This document shows positions 31,383-39,780 of a stretch of 39,780 nt of DNA, piece after piece. A model generated the notes under the pieces. It saw nothing but the letters and a program-made list of their open reading frames with translations, was not told the origin of the DNA and made no database searches. The first letter of the stretch is position 1. Each line of letters opens with the position of its first letter. The translations under genes were made by a program, and so were the position numbers. Origin of the DNA: CAYYWV01 sp964475385 (GTDB lineage: Bacteria > Pseudomonadota > Alphaproteobacteria > JAAXGF01); NCBI GenBank assembly GCA_964475385.1, contig CAYYWV010000009.1, positions 1-39,780 on the forward strand, given 5' to 3'.

Positions 31383-33598
31383 CCGACATGGCCGAACAGG
31401 ATACGGTGCGCAGGGTCGCGTTCGCCGACGCCCTTGGCGAGCGCTACCTCGCTTATGCGCTGTCCACCATCATGTCGCGCTCGCTGCCCGACGTGCGCGA
31501 CGGGCTCAAGCCGGTTCACCGGCGGCTTCTGTACGCCATGCGCGCCCTTCGCCTGGACCCCGAGGCCGGGTTCAAGAAATGCGCCCGCGTGGTCGGCGAC
31601 GTGATCGGCAAATTCCATCCCCACGGCGACGCCGCGGTCTACGACGCGCTGGTGCGCCTCGCCCAGTCCTTCGCGGTGCGCTACCCGCTGGTCGACGGGC
31701 AGGGCAACTTCGGCAACGTCGACGGCGACAACGCCGCCGCCATGCGCTACACCGAGGCGCGGCTGACCGAGGTCGCGATGGCGCTTCTCGACGGGATCGA
31801 CGAGGACGCGGTCGATTTCCAGGCGACCTACGACGGCGGCGACGAGGAGCCGGTGGTGCTGCCGGCGCGCTTTCCCAACCTGCTCGCCAACGGCGCGACC
31901 GGGATCGCGGTCGGCATGGCGACCAGCATTCCGCCCCATAACGTGGGCGAGCTGTGCGACGCCTTGATTTATCTTCTCGACCATCCGAAGGCGACCACCG
32001 CGGCGCTGGTCGAACGCCTGCGCGGTCCCGACTTTCCGACCGGCGGCGTGCTGGTCGAGCCCGCCGAGGCGATCGTCGAGGCCTATGAGACCGGCCGCGG
32101 TTCGTTTCGCCTGCGCGCGCGCTGGGAGGTCGAGCGGCTCAAGCATGGCCAGTATCAGATCGTGGTCACCGAGATTCCCTATCAGGTGCAGAAGGCCCGC
32201 GTGATCGAGAAGATCGCCGCCCTGATGGCGGCGCGCAAGCTCACGGCGCTCGCCGACGTGCGCGACGAATCGGACGAGAACGTGCGCATCGTGCTTGCGC
32301 CGAGGAGCCGGTCGGTCGATCCCGCGGCGCTGATGGAATCGGTCTTTCGGGCGACCGATCTCGAGGTTCGCATCGCGCTCAACATGAACGTGCTCGACCG
32401 CGACCGGGTGCCGCGGGTGATGGGGCTCCGCGACGCGCTCGCGGCCTTTCTCGATCATCGCCGCGAGGTGCTCGAACGCCGAAGCCGCCACCGTCTGCGC
32501 GCGATCGCGCGCCGACTCGACGTGCTCGCCGGCTACCTCGTCGCCTATCTCAACCTCGACGAGGTGATCCGGATCATCCGCGAAGACGACGAGCCCAAGC
32601 CGGCGCTGATGGCGCGGTTCGGGATCACCGATGTCCAGGCCGAGGCGATCCTGAACATGCGCTTGCGCGCGCTTCGCAAGCTCGAAGAGTTCGAGATCCG
32701 CAGCGAGCGCGACGCGCTTCTCGCCGAGCGGGCCGAACTCGAAGCCCTTCTCGACGACGAGCGTTTGCGCCGCAAGGCGCTGCGCGCCGAGCTCGCCGAC
32801 ATTCGCGCGAAGTTCGGCCCCGAGACCGCGCTCGGCCGCCGCCGGACCGAGCTCGCCGGCCCGCCCGCGGCGGTCTCGTTGCCGGCCGACGTCCTGATCG
32901 AGCGCGAGCCGATCACCGTTCTGTGCTCGGAGAAGGGGTGGATTCGCGCTGTCAGAGGCAACGGAAACGGCGCCGAGGCCAGGTACAAGGAGGGCGACCG
33001 GGGCCGGTTCGTCATCCGCGCCGAGACCACCGACAAGCTCGTCGTCTTCGCCACCAACGGGCGCTTTTATACCTTGCCCTGCGACCGCCTGCCGCGCGGC
33101 CGCGGCTTTGGCGAGCCGTTGCGCCTGATGATCGAGCTCGGCAACGACCACGATGCGGTCGCGTTGTTCGTGCACAAGCCGGGCCGCCGGCTGCTCGTCG
33201 CGTCCAGCGACGGGCGCGGCTTCGTGGTCGAGGAGGACTCCGTTCTCGCCCAGACCCGCCAAGGCCGCCAAGTCCTGAACCTCGCCCCCGGGGCGGAGGC
33301 TGCGGTCTGCACGCCGGTCTACGGCGACACGGTGGCGGTGATCGGCGACAACCGGAAGCTGCTCATCTTCCCGCTCGACGAGGTGCCGGTGATGACGCGC
33401 GGCCGCGGCGTCATCCTGCAACGCTACCGCAGCGGCGGGCTCGCGGACGCGATCGTCTTCAACCGGGCCGAGGGGTTGACCTGGCGCTCGGGCGAACGGA
33501 CCCGCACCTTCACCGACCTCGCCCCCTGGCTTGGCCGGCGCGCCCAGGCGGGAAGGCTCCGACCGCAGGGATTCCCGCGTTCGAACCGCTTCACTTGA
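31379..33598 (+). CDS. parC: DNA topoisomerase IV subunit A
   Basis: Type IIA topoisomerase subunit that cuts DNA to decatenate sister chromosomes. The 739 residues contain the catalytic tyrosine Y124 in AAMRYTEARL, the tower and coiled-coil parts (to about 490), and beta-pinwheel repeats in the C-terminal domain. The length and the absence of a GyrA-box (QRRGGKG) in the tail favour ParC over GyrA. In the quinolone region HPHGDAAVYD, alanine (A85) stands where E. coli ParC has Ser80, and D89 where it has Glu84. Last gene of the long run. Confidence 0.94.
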   Translation: MTDMAEQDTVRRVAFADALGERYLAYALSTIMSRSLPDVRDGLKPVHRRLLYAMRALRLDPEAGFKKCARVVGDVIGKFHPHGDAAVYDALVRLAQSFAVRYPLVDGQGNFGNVDGDNAAAMRYTEARLTEVAMALLDGIDEDAVDFQATYDGGDEEPVVLPARFPNLLANGATGIAVGMATSIPPHNVGELCDALIYLLDHPKATTAALVERLRGPDFPTGGVLVEPAEAIVEAYETGRGSFRLRARWEVERLKHGQYQIVVTEIPYQVQKARVIEKIAALMAARKLTALADVRDESDENVRIVLAPRSRSVDPAALMESVFRATDLEVRIALNMNVLDRDRVPRVMGLRDALAAFLDHRREVLERRSRHRLRAIARRLDVLAGYLVAYLNLDEVIRIIREDDEPKPALMARFGITDVQAEAILNMRLRALRKLEEFEIRSERDALLAERAELEALLDDERLRRKALRAELADIRAKFGPETALGRRRTELAGPPAAVSLPADVLIEREPITVLCSEKGWIRAVRGNGNGAEARYKEGDRGRFVIRAETTDKLVVFATNGRFYTLPCDRLPRGRGFGEPLRLMIELGNDHDAVALFVHKPGRRLLVASSDGRGFVVEEDSVLAQTRQGRQVLNLAPGAEAAVCTPVYGDTVAVIGDNRKLLIFPLDEVPVMTRGRGVILQRYRSGGLADAIVFNRAEGLTWRSGERTRTFTDLAPWLGRRAQAGRLRPQGFPRSNRFT

Positions 33599-33767
33599 GC
33601 GTCGCCCGGAACGCCGACAACGCGAAATTCCATCGTCGTCTTGCCCGAATACCGCGAACAACAAAACGCCGCTCGCCATTCGAGCCATGCTCGGTTACAA
33701 GCATGCGGCGGCGCGCTAGGCCGCAAAAAGGGCGCGCGCGCGGTTAACGATAAGGGGGCTTAAAGGG

Positions 33768-34319
33768 GTGGACGCGCTTGCGAGCTTTGTACGGTTCGTC
33801 GATGCCGCGAACGAGCGGATCGGCCGCGGAGTCGCCTGGCTGACGCTGGCGATGGTGCTGATCACCTTTCTGGTGGTGATCCTGCGCTATGTCTTCGCGC
33901 TCGGCTGGGTGTGGATTCAGGAATCTTACGTCTGGTTGCACGGCATCGTCTTTATGGTCGGCGCCGGCTACACGCTGCTTCACGACGGCCATGTCCGGGT
34001 CGATATCTTCTATCGGCCGCGCGATGCCCGTCATCAAGCCTGGGTCGACCTTTTGGGCAGCGCTTTTCTGCTGCTTCCCATCGTCATCATGGTGGCGGTG
34101 GTGAGCTGGCCCTACGTGTTCAATTCTTGGCGCGAGCTTGAGGAATCGCGCGAGGCCGGCGGACTGCCTGGGCTGTTCCTTTTGAAGTCCGTGCTTCTCG
34201 TCTTCAGCCTTCTGATGGGGCTTCAGGGGCTTTCGCTGATGGCGCGCAGCTTTCTCACCCTGAAGGGCTACGCGGTTGGGCGGATCGGCGACAAAGCGGC
34301 CGAGGAGGAGAGAGTATGA
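33768..34319 (+). CDS. dctQ: TRAP transporter small permease (DctQ type)
   Basis: Small membrane subunit of a tripartite ATP-independent transporter. The 183 residues have four membrane segments (about 22-42, 50-67, 91-112, 135-155), as expected. GTG start at 33768 with AAGGGGG upstream; no alternative seems better. The stop overlaps the dctM start (ATGA), so the two are co-translated. Substrate is suggested by the binding protein gene at 35954. Confidence 0.92.
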   Translation: MDALASFVRFVDAANERIGRGVAWLTLAMVLITFLVVILRYVFALGWVWIQESYVWLHGIVFMVGAGYTLLHDGHVRVDIFYRPRDARHQAWVDLLGSAFLLLPIVIMVAVVSWPYVFNSWRELEESREAGGLPGLFLLKSVLLVFSLLMGLQGLSLMARSFLTLKGYAVGRIGDKAAEEERV

Positions 34320-35884
34320 GCGCCGGCGCCGAGATCCTCAGCCTTCTTATGTTCGCCACCGCCTGCGCGGTGCTGCTGGCGGGCTATCCGGTCGCTTTCT
34401 CGCTCGCCGGAACGGCCTTCGCCTTTGCGGCGATCGGCTCGTTCTTCGACGTCTTCGATCTCAGGCTTCTGGGAGGGCTCGCCTCGCGCTACATGGGCGT
34501 CATGTTGAACGAGGTGCTGGTCGCGGTGCCTTTGTTCGTGTTCATGGGGGTGATGCTCGAGCGCGCCAAGATCGCCGAGCAGCTTCTCGAGACCATCGGG
34601 CTTCTGTTCGGACGAATGCGCGGGGGGCTCGGTTTCTCGGTCGTCATTGTCGGCATGCTGCTCGCCGCATCGACCGGGATCGTCGGGGCGACCGTGGTCA
34701 CCATGGGGCTTCTCAGCCTGCCGACCATGCTCAAGACGGGCTACGACCCCAAGCTCGCGACCGGGGTGATCTGCGCCTCGGGCACGCTCGGCCAGATCAT
34801 CCCGCCGTCGATCGTCCTGGTCCTGCTCGGCGACATTCTCCAGGGCGCGAACACCCAGGCCCAGCTCGCCAAAGGGAACTTCGCCCCCGATCCGGTCTCG
34901 GTCGTCGATCTGTTCGCGGGCGCGTTCTTCCCCGGGCTCGTGCTCGTCGTCCTTTACCTCGGCTGGATCGTCGTCATGGCGATCGTTCGGCCCAAGAGCT
35001 GTCCGGTCATTGTCGACACCGGCGAGTACGGGAGCCTCGGGGCGCGGACCTTGCGGGTTCTGGTGCCGCCCGCGATCCTGATCCTCGCCGTCCTCGGCTC
35101 GATCGTCGCCGGGGTGGCGACGCCGACCGAGGCCGCGGCGGTGGGCTCTGTGGGGGCGATTCTGCTTGCGGGCCGCAGTCTGGCGCCCGAGCGTCCTGTA
35201 CCGATCTACGTCGCCGGCGGTTGTCTGGTCGCCATGCTCGCAATCGCTTCGCAGTTCGACATGCGGATGCAGCGCGCCGAGGTGCCGATCGCCGATCTCC
35301 TGGCCGTGATCGCCGCCGGAGCGCTTTCGATCGGTCTTCTGTGGGGGCTCGGCGTCAGCCTGGTGCGCGTGCACCGGGCCGGCGTGCTCCGCAACGTCAT
35401 GCGCTCGACCATGATGATAAGCTGCATGGTCTTCGTGATCCTGCTCGGCGCTTCGGTGTTCTCGCTCGTCTTCCGCGGCTTCGGCGGCGACGACCTGGTG
35501 GCCGATCTGTTGAGCAACCTGCCGGGCGGGGCTTTCGGCGCCATGGTCGCGGTGATGGCGCTCATGTTCGTGATGGGCTTTTTCCTCGACTTCATCGAGA
35601 TCGTGTTCGTCGTGGTGCCCATCGTCGGGCCGGTGCTGATCGGCCTCGACCTCGACCCGGTCTGGCTCGGGGTGATGATCGCCATCAACCTCCAGACGAG
35701 CTTCCTGACCCCGCCGTTCGGCTTCGCCCTGTTCTACCTGCGGGGGGTCGCGCCGCCGTCGGTCACGACCATGGATATTTATCGCGGGATCATCCCCTTC
35801 GTTGTGATCCAGCTTTTGGGGCTCGGGGTGCTCGCCTTGTTTCCCGCGCTCGCGACTTGGCTGCCTAAGGCCCTGTTTGGTTGA
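34316..35884 (+). CDS. dctM: TRAP transporter large permease (DctM type), enlarged
   Basis: Large membrane subunit that carries the sodium-coupled transport path. The 522 residues contain typical segments such as GGLGFSVVIVGMLLAASTGIVGA, TGVICASGTLGQIIPPS and the C-terminal NLQTSFLTPPFGFALFYLRGVAP. A usual DctM has about 425 residues; the excess lies in the middle (about 285-360), where extra hydrophobic segments and a charged loop (DMRMQRAEV) are inserted. This enlarged form is known with TRAP systems of the TakP/mannitol-chloroaromatic type. Confidence 0.92.
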   Translation: MSAGAEILSLLMFATACAVLLAGYPVAFSLAGTAFAFAAIGSFFDVFDLRLLGGLASRYMGVMLNEVLVAVPLFVFMGVMLERAKIAEQLLETIGLLFGRMRGGLGFSVVIVGMLLAASTGIVGATVVTMGLLSLPTMLKTGYDPKLATGVICASGTLGQIIPPSIVLVLLGDILQGANTQAQLAKGNFAPDPVSVVDLFAGAFFPGLVLVVLYLGWIVVMAIVRPKSCPVIVDTGEYGSLGARTLRVLVPPAILILAVLGSIVAGVATPTEAAAVGSVGAILLAGRSLAPERPVPIYVAGGCLVAMLAIASQFDMRMQRAEVPIADLLAVIAAGALSIGLLWGLGVSLVRVHRAGVLRNVMRSTMMISCMVFVILLGASVFSLVFRGFGGDDLVADLLSNLPGGAFGAMVAVMALMFVMGFFLDFIEIVFVVVPIVGPVLIGLDLDPVWLGVMIAINLQTSFLTPPFGFALFYLRGVAPPSVTTMDIYRGIIPFVVIQLLGLGVLALFPALATWLPKALFG

Positions 35885-35905
35885 CCGGAGAAGGGCGCGA
35901 AAAAA

Positions 35906-35931
35906 ACCGGCGGAGCGAGAGCTCCGCCGGT
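35906..35931. terminator. Rho-independent terminator between dctM and the binding-protein gene
   Basis: ACCGGCGGAGC (35906-35916) and GCTCCGCCGGT (35921-35931) pair perfectly over a GAGA tetraloop. On the minus strand the stem is followed by a run of T (complement of the seven A at 35900-35906), so it is a full terminator for the TRAP binding-protein gene; on the plus strand only TCTCATT follows, so dctM termination is weaker. Confidence 0.88.
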
Positions 35932-35953
35932 CTCATTGTCGATCGATCTGGCC

Positions 35954-37045
35954 TCAACCAGCGTATTTGAACGGCAGCGACCGCGCCGCGAGGTACGTTT
36001 GCTCGGAGAGCTTCGACCAGGCGATCGCGTCCTTGCGGAACTTGAGGATACTGTCGAGCACCTCGCGGCTCAGCGGATCCTTCGAGGCGAGGTCGTTGAT
36101 GACCTGGCCCGAGAGCTCGCCCAAACGGTTGAGGAGCGAATCGGGGAACTTCTTGAGAACCACCCCGTGCTTGTTGATGAGCTGCGAGAGCGAATCGTTG
36201 TTGCGCGCCACGAACTCGCTGAGCACAAGCTGATTGACCGCGGTGTGCGCCGCCTCGACGATGGCCTTGAGATCGCTCGGCAGCTTCTCCCAAATCTTGA
36301 TGTTGATGAAGCTGTCGAGCACCGTCGCGGGCTCGTGCCAGCCGGGGTAGTAGTAGTACTTGGCGCTCTTGTAGAGGCCGAAGGCGAGATCGTTGTAGGG
36401 GCCGACCCACTCGGTCGCGTCGATCGCGCCCGAGGCGAGCGCCGGCGGAATCTCGCCGCCGGGCAGGTTGACCACGTTGCCGCCCGCGGCCTTCACGACT
36501 TCGCCGCCGAGGCCCGGAATGCGCATCTTGAGGCCCTTGTAATCCTCGGGCGAGTTGATCTCTTTGTTGAACCAACCGCCCATCTGAACCCCGGTGTTGC
36601 CGGCGGGGAAGAACTTGCAGCCGAGCTCCTTGTAGACCTTGTCGGCGAGCTCCTGGCCGCCGCCGTACTGGAACCAGGCGTTCATCTCCTGGGCGGTGAG
36701 TCCGAAAGGCAGCGAAGCGATGAACTGCGAGGCCGGCACCTTGCCTTTCCAGTAATAAGGCGCGCCGTTGCCCATCTCGACCGTGCCGCCGGCGACGGCG
36801 TTGATCGATTCGAAGGCGGGCACGATCTCGCCGGCGCCGAAGACCTTGACCGTAATGCGGCCGTCCGTGCCGCGGGTGATCATCTCGCCAAGGAGGTTCG
36901 CGCCGGTGCCAAGGCCGGGGAAGTTCTTGGGCCAGGTCGTCACCATGCGCCATTCCATCCGTCCCTGCGAAAGGGCCGGCGTCGGAAAGGTCGCGGCGGC
37001 GACCGCGCCGGCAGTGGCGACGGTCAGGAATTCACGGCGTTTCAT
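35954..37045 (-). CDS. TRAP transporter substrate-binding protein, TakP-like, Tat-exported
   Basis: Periplasmic binding protein that delivers substrate to the DctQM pair. The 363 residues begin with a twin-arginine signal (KRREFL, then a hydrophobic stretch ending in ALSQ), so it is probably folded before export. Sequence patterns such as GNTGVQMGGWFNKEIN, AIDATEWVGPYND and YYYYPGWHEPA match TakP of Rhodobacter, which binds pyruvate and other 2-oxo acids, so a 2-oxo acid or related monocarboxylate is the likely ligand. It is convergent with dctQM, with its own terminator and GGGAG site, so levels can be set separately. Confidence 0.93.
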   Translation of the reverse strand: MKRREFLTVATAGAVAAATFPTPALSQGRMEWRMVTTWPKNFPGLGTGANLLGEMITRGTDGRITVKVFGAGEIVPAFESINAVAGGTVEMGNGAPYYWKGKVPASQFIASLPFGLTAQEMNAWFQYGGGQELADKVYKELGCKFFPAGNTGVQMGGWFNKEINSPEDYKGLKMRIPGLGGEVVKAAGGNVVNLPGGEIPPALASGAIDATEWVGPYNDLAFGLYKSAKYYYYPGWHEPATVLDSFINIKIWEKLPSDLKAIVEAAHTAVNQLVLSEFVARNNDSLSQLINKHGVVLKKFPDSLLNRLGELSGQVINDLASKDPLSREVLDSILKFRKDAIAWSKLSEQTYLAARSLPFKYAG

Positions 37046-37096
37046 TCTCGTCTCCCATTGCTTCTTTCGGTTATTGAAAAGCGGACGGGCGCGGTT

Positions 37097-37837
37097 TCAC
37101 CCGTTCGCTCCATTTCCCCCGTCGAGCGGTCGCCAGCCCCCCGGGCCGAGCGCCTCGATCGGACGAAACTTCGTCTTATAAGACATTTTGCGGCAGGTCG
37201 CGATCCAGTAGCCGAGGTAAACGTGGGAAAGCCCTAAAGCGCGGGCGCGCTCAACGTGCCAAAGCACGATATAGGTGCCGGCGCTGCGTCGGGACTGCTC
37301 GGGATCGAAGAACTTGTAGACGCCCGATAGCGCGTCGCTCAGGCGGTCGGTGAGCGAAACGGCGACCAGCCTGTCGTCCGCATCGCGAAACTCGATGATC
37401 AGGGTATCGACGCGAGTCTCTTCGACCATCGCGCGATAATCGGAAAAGGTCATGCCCGCCATGCCGCCATCGGCGTGACGCGAGCGCTGGTACCGGGCGA
37501 AAAGCGCGTACTGCTCGGCGCTTGCCCGCGGGAGGCGTTCGACCGCGCGAAGATCGGCGTTGCGGCGCATCACCCGGCGCTGGCTGCGGCTTGGTCGAAA
37601 TCGCGAGACCGGGATACGGACCGGAACGCAAGCCGCGCAGTCGCGGCAAGCGGGCTTGTAGACCAAGGTGTGGCTGCGCCGATAGCCGGCGCGGATCAGG
37701 CGTTCGTGAACAGCGTTCGCGCCCGTCGCGGGAAGCTCGGTCACGACCTTGTTCTCCAAACGGTCCGAAAGGTAAGGGCAGGGCTGGGCGAGCGTCCCGA
37801 AAAAGAACTGAAGCGCGCCGTCCTGTGGCCTGTTCAT
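37097..37837 (-). CDS. bpt: Aspartate/glutamate leucyltransferase Bpt
   Basis: Adds leucine from Leu-tRNA to proteins with N-terminal Asp or Glu, marking them for ClpS/ClpAP. The 246-residue protein has FFFGTLAQPCPYLSDRLE, the cysteine pair CRDCAAC, and LGYWIATCRKMSYKTKFRPIE, typical of the Ate1-like Bpt fold. ATG at 37837 (MNRPQDG) is chosen; the open extension to 37939 is non-homologous. 51 bases upstream of the TRAP binding protein on the same strand; a shared transcript is possible. No clpS or aat gene in the window. Confidence 0.93.
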   Translation of the reverse strand: MNRPQDGALQFFFGTLAQPCPYLSDRLENKVVTELPATGANAVHERLIRAGYRRSHTLVYKPACRDCAACVPVRIPVSRFRPSRSQRRVMRRNADLRAVERLPRASAEQYALFARYQRSRHADGGMAGMTFSDYRAMVEETRVDTLIIEFRDADDRLVAVSLTDRLSDALSGVYKFFDPEQSRRSAGTYIVLWHVERARALGLSHVYLGYWIATCRKMSYKTKFRPIEALGPGGWRPLDGGNGANG

Positions 37838-37910
37838 GCTGGCGGTTCGTATCCGGTCGCGTCCGCGCGCCGTTCTACAGCGAGAGTGCGTCATACCGTG
37901 CGCAGCCCCT

Positions 37911-39737
37911 TCAAAATAGCCCAAAATACCATGGCGCAAAGAGAGAAAAGGCGATCCACAAAAGAAGAATGAGGGGCGATCCCGCGCGCGCGAAATCGGT
38001 AAAGCGGTAGTTGCCGGGGGTCATCACCAGAAGGTTGGTCTGATAGCCCACCGGCGAAGCGAAAGAGCAGTTCGCGGCGAAAACAACGGCCACCGCAAAG
38101 GCGCGCGGGTCGACCCCGAGGCCGTGGCCGATCCCGACCGCGATCGGCGTGAACAGGACGGCGCAGGCCTTGGTGCTGATCACGTTGGAGAGCACGGCGA
38201 CGAGCAGGAAGAACGCCGACAGCACCACCGCCGGGTGGCGATCGCCGAGGGCCTCGATCATGGTGTCGGCGAGAAAGGCGGCGCCGCCGGTCTCCTGAAG
38301 CGCGGCGCCAAGCGCGAGCGCTGCGGCGATCATGGTCACGATGCGAGTATCGAGGGCGGCGACCGCCTGGCGCAGGGTTACGCAACCAAGCGCCACCATG
38401 AGCGTTGCGCCGGCAACCGCGGCGATCACGATCGGCACCACCCCGCTCGCGGCGCTCGCCACCACGGCGAGGAAGATGAGACCCGCGCGGGGCGCAAGAT
38501 GGGGGGCCGGCAAATCGGTCGCCGACCACTCCATCGGGATCATATTGGGATCGCTCCGCAGCGCCCGGATGCGATCGGCGTGGCCATGAACGAGCAGCAC
38601 GTCCCCGGCCTCGAGGCGGATCTCGGTCAGCGCCGCTCGCAGCATCCGCAGCCGCCGCCGGACGCCGAGCACGTTACAGCGCGCCGCGTACTGGTTGCGG
38701 ACCTGATCGAGGGTCTGGCCGACGAGCCGCGAAGCGGGCGTCACCATCACTTCGGCGAGCACCTGGCTGTCTTGTTTGCGTCGGGCGTCGTCGTCTTCGT
38801 GAGGGCCGAGCCGACCGATGCCCGAGCGCAGCACATCGGTCAGGGCCTGGCGGGTCGCCGCAACGACCAGAACGTCGCCCGCGCGCAGCTCGATGTCGTC
38901 GAAAGGCGGAAGATAGCTGCGGCCGCCGCGCTGGATGACGCGCACGGTCATTCGCGGCAGACCGCGGAAAAGGCCCGCGACCGCGCGCGCGCCGACCAGC
39001 TTCGAGCCTTCTGGCACCGTGATCTGGGCGATGAACTGACGTCCCGAGCCCTCGCCGCCCGCGCTGTCCTGGGCCTGGCGGGTCGGCAGGAGGCGTGGCG
39101 CAACGAAGAGAACATAGGCGAGGCCGACCCCGGCAAGCACCAAACCGGGCACGGTGAAGTCGAAGAACCCGAAGGCCGGCTCTCCGACCTCGACCAGCTC
39201 CCCCGAGACCAGAAGGTTGGTGCTCGATCCGATCAGGGTCGTCATTCCGCCCAGGATGGCGGCGAAGCTGAGCGGCATCATCAAGGCGCTCGCCGGTCGG
39301 TCCATGTGGTGGGCGAGCGCCTGCATGATAGGAATGAAGATCACCACAACAGGGATGTTGTTGAGCACCGCGCTCACCGCGACGACGATGACCAGAGCGA
39401 TGAAAAACGAGAACCACCCCCGTCCCGATACGGCGAAGATCGCCTGCGCCGCCTGGTCGAGCACGCCCGTGCGCACCAGCGCCTGGCCGATCACCAAGAG
39501 CCCGAGCACGCTGATCAGCGCCGGGTTGGCGAAGCCGCGCAGGAGATGCTCGGCGGAGAGCCGGTTGGCCCCGTCCTCCCCGGGCACGGGCAGGAAGTGG
39601 AAGAAGATAAGAAGGACGGCGATGGCCCCGAGCGATGTGAGCTCCAACGGAATCCGTTCGAGCGCATAGAGCGTAAGAGTCAGGACAATGAGGGCGAAGG
39701 TCGCCGTCATCTGCAAGGCGGTGAGCGATTCGAGCAT
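37911..39737 (-). CDS. SLC13-type (DASS) anion transporter with two RCK_C domains
   Basis: Inner-membrane sodium- or proton-coupled carrier, 608 residues. Two membrane halves (about 8-210 and 415-605) flank two tandem TrkA-C/RCK_C regulatory domains (about 215-300 and 320-405). The first half has the SNT-like segment IGSSTNLLVSG and the second FAANCSFASPVGYQTN, which form the sodium/anion site of the family. Such proteins include sulfate carriers (SLT/SAC1-like); the substrate here cannot be fixed. ATG at 39737. 73 bases upstream of bpt. Confidence 0.9.
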   Translation of the reverse strand: MLESLTALQMTATFALIVLTLTLYALERIPLELTSLGAIAVLLIFFHFLPVPGEDGANRLSAEHLLRGFANPALISVLGLLVIGQALVRTGVLDQAAQAIFAVSGRGWFSFFIALVIVVAVSAVLNNIPVVVIFIPIMQALAHHMDRPASALMMPLSFAAILGGMTTLIGSSTNLLVSGELVEVGEPAFGFFDFTVPGLVLAGVGLAYVLFVAPRLLPTRQAQDSAGGEGSGRQFIAQITVPEGSKLVGARAVAGLFRGLPRMTVRVIQRGGRSYLPPFDDIELRAGDVLVVAATRQALTDVLRSGIGRLGPHEDDDARRKQDSQVLAEVMVTPASRLVGQTLDQVRNQYAARCNVLGVRRRLRMLRAALTEIRLEAGDVLLVHGHADRIRALRSDPNMIPMEWSATDLPAPHLAPRAGLIFLAVVASAASGVVPIVIAAVAGATLMVALGCVTLRQAVAALDTRIVTMIAAALALGAALQETGGAAFLADTMIEALGDRHPAVVLSAFFLLVAVLSNVISTKACAVLFTPIAVGIGHGLGVDPRAFAVAVVFAANCSFASPVGYQTNLLVMTPGNYRFTDFARAGSPLILLLWIAFSLFAPWYFGLF

Positions 39738-39780
39738 GGCGCCATCTTGCGGGTCCGCTCTTTCCTTGCCAAGCGTTGAG

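Noticed and set aside
31118..33688. 856-codon open frame on the minus strand opposite recO and parC
   Set aside because: Same shadow effect; composition is Arg/Asp/Glu/His-rich with no family pattern.
33599..33767. Small frames and a short CATGCT/AGCATG hairpin between parC and dctQ
   Set aside because: Frames are continuations of antiphase reading in parC; the hairpin is short with no T-run. I see no clear promoter or gene here.
1..39780. CRISPR array, prophage, insertion sequence, toxin-antitoxin or other defence system
   Set aside because: No spaced direct repeats, transposase, integrase or small paired genes were found; gene content is core metabolism and transport with uniform codon use.

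Overview
The window is a high-GC chromosomal segment from an alphaproteobacterium, most like the Rhodospirillales and relatives. The evidence is an AapJQMP-type amino-acid ABC transporter, the core order rpoZ-rsh-pyrE-pdxJ-acpS-lepB-rnc-era-recO-parC, a single bifunctional Rel/SpoT enzyme, a Bpt leucyltransferase, and TRAP transporter genes of the alpha-keto-acid type. I see no rRNA, tRNA, CRISPR array, insertion sequence or phage gene. Most of the window is well-known core or transport content, and I found no convincing undescribed multi-gene system.

Layout. 1-5200: modABC (molybdate uptake, minus strand) and zur-znuC-znuB (zinc uptake, plus strand) lie either side of a 100-N assembly gap at 2846-2945. 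The sequence at the left edge of the gap encodes a C-terminus like that of ZnuA, so the missing zinc-binding protein gene is very probably hidden in the gap, divergent from zur. 5201-5527 is a regulatory-looking spacer with inverted repeats. 5528-9740 is aapJ-aapQ-aapM-aapP. 9718-13394 (minus) is a tight cluster: cysK, alaX, sseA, ypeA and a second GNAT acetyltransferase. 13556-14626 is an MscS channel. 14666-17205 (minus) holds a type II haloacid dehalogenase, an alpha/beta hydrolase and a PLP threonine/serine dehydratase. 17346-19412 (minus) is a soluble lytic transglycosylase, divergent from dapA-smpB (19572-20937). 20967-22216 (minus) carries a family 5 uracil-DNA glycosylase and a NYN-domain protein. 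folK follows at 22343.

23000-33598 is an eleven-gene co-directional run: rpoZ, rsh, pyrE, a DUF2062 gene, pdxJ, acpS, lepB, rnc, era, recO, parC. It has many ATGA- or GTGA-type overlaps and probably works as one or two long operons joining transcription, stringent response, pyrimidine and B6 synthesis, lipid carrier activation, protein export, RNA processing, ribosome assembly, repair and chromosome decatenation. 33768-37045 is a TRAP transporter with dctQ-dctM facing its Tat-exported binding protein across a strong hairpin terminator. The window ends with bpt (N-degron tagging) and an SLC13-type transporter with two RCK_C domains.

The points most worth a second look are the hidden znuA, the operator-like repeats before zur and aapJ, the alanine in the ParC quinolone-determining region, the cysK-alaX-sseA-ypeA coupling, and the enlarged TRAP permease.
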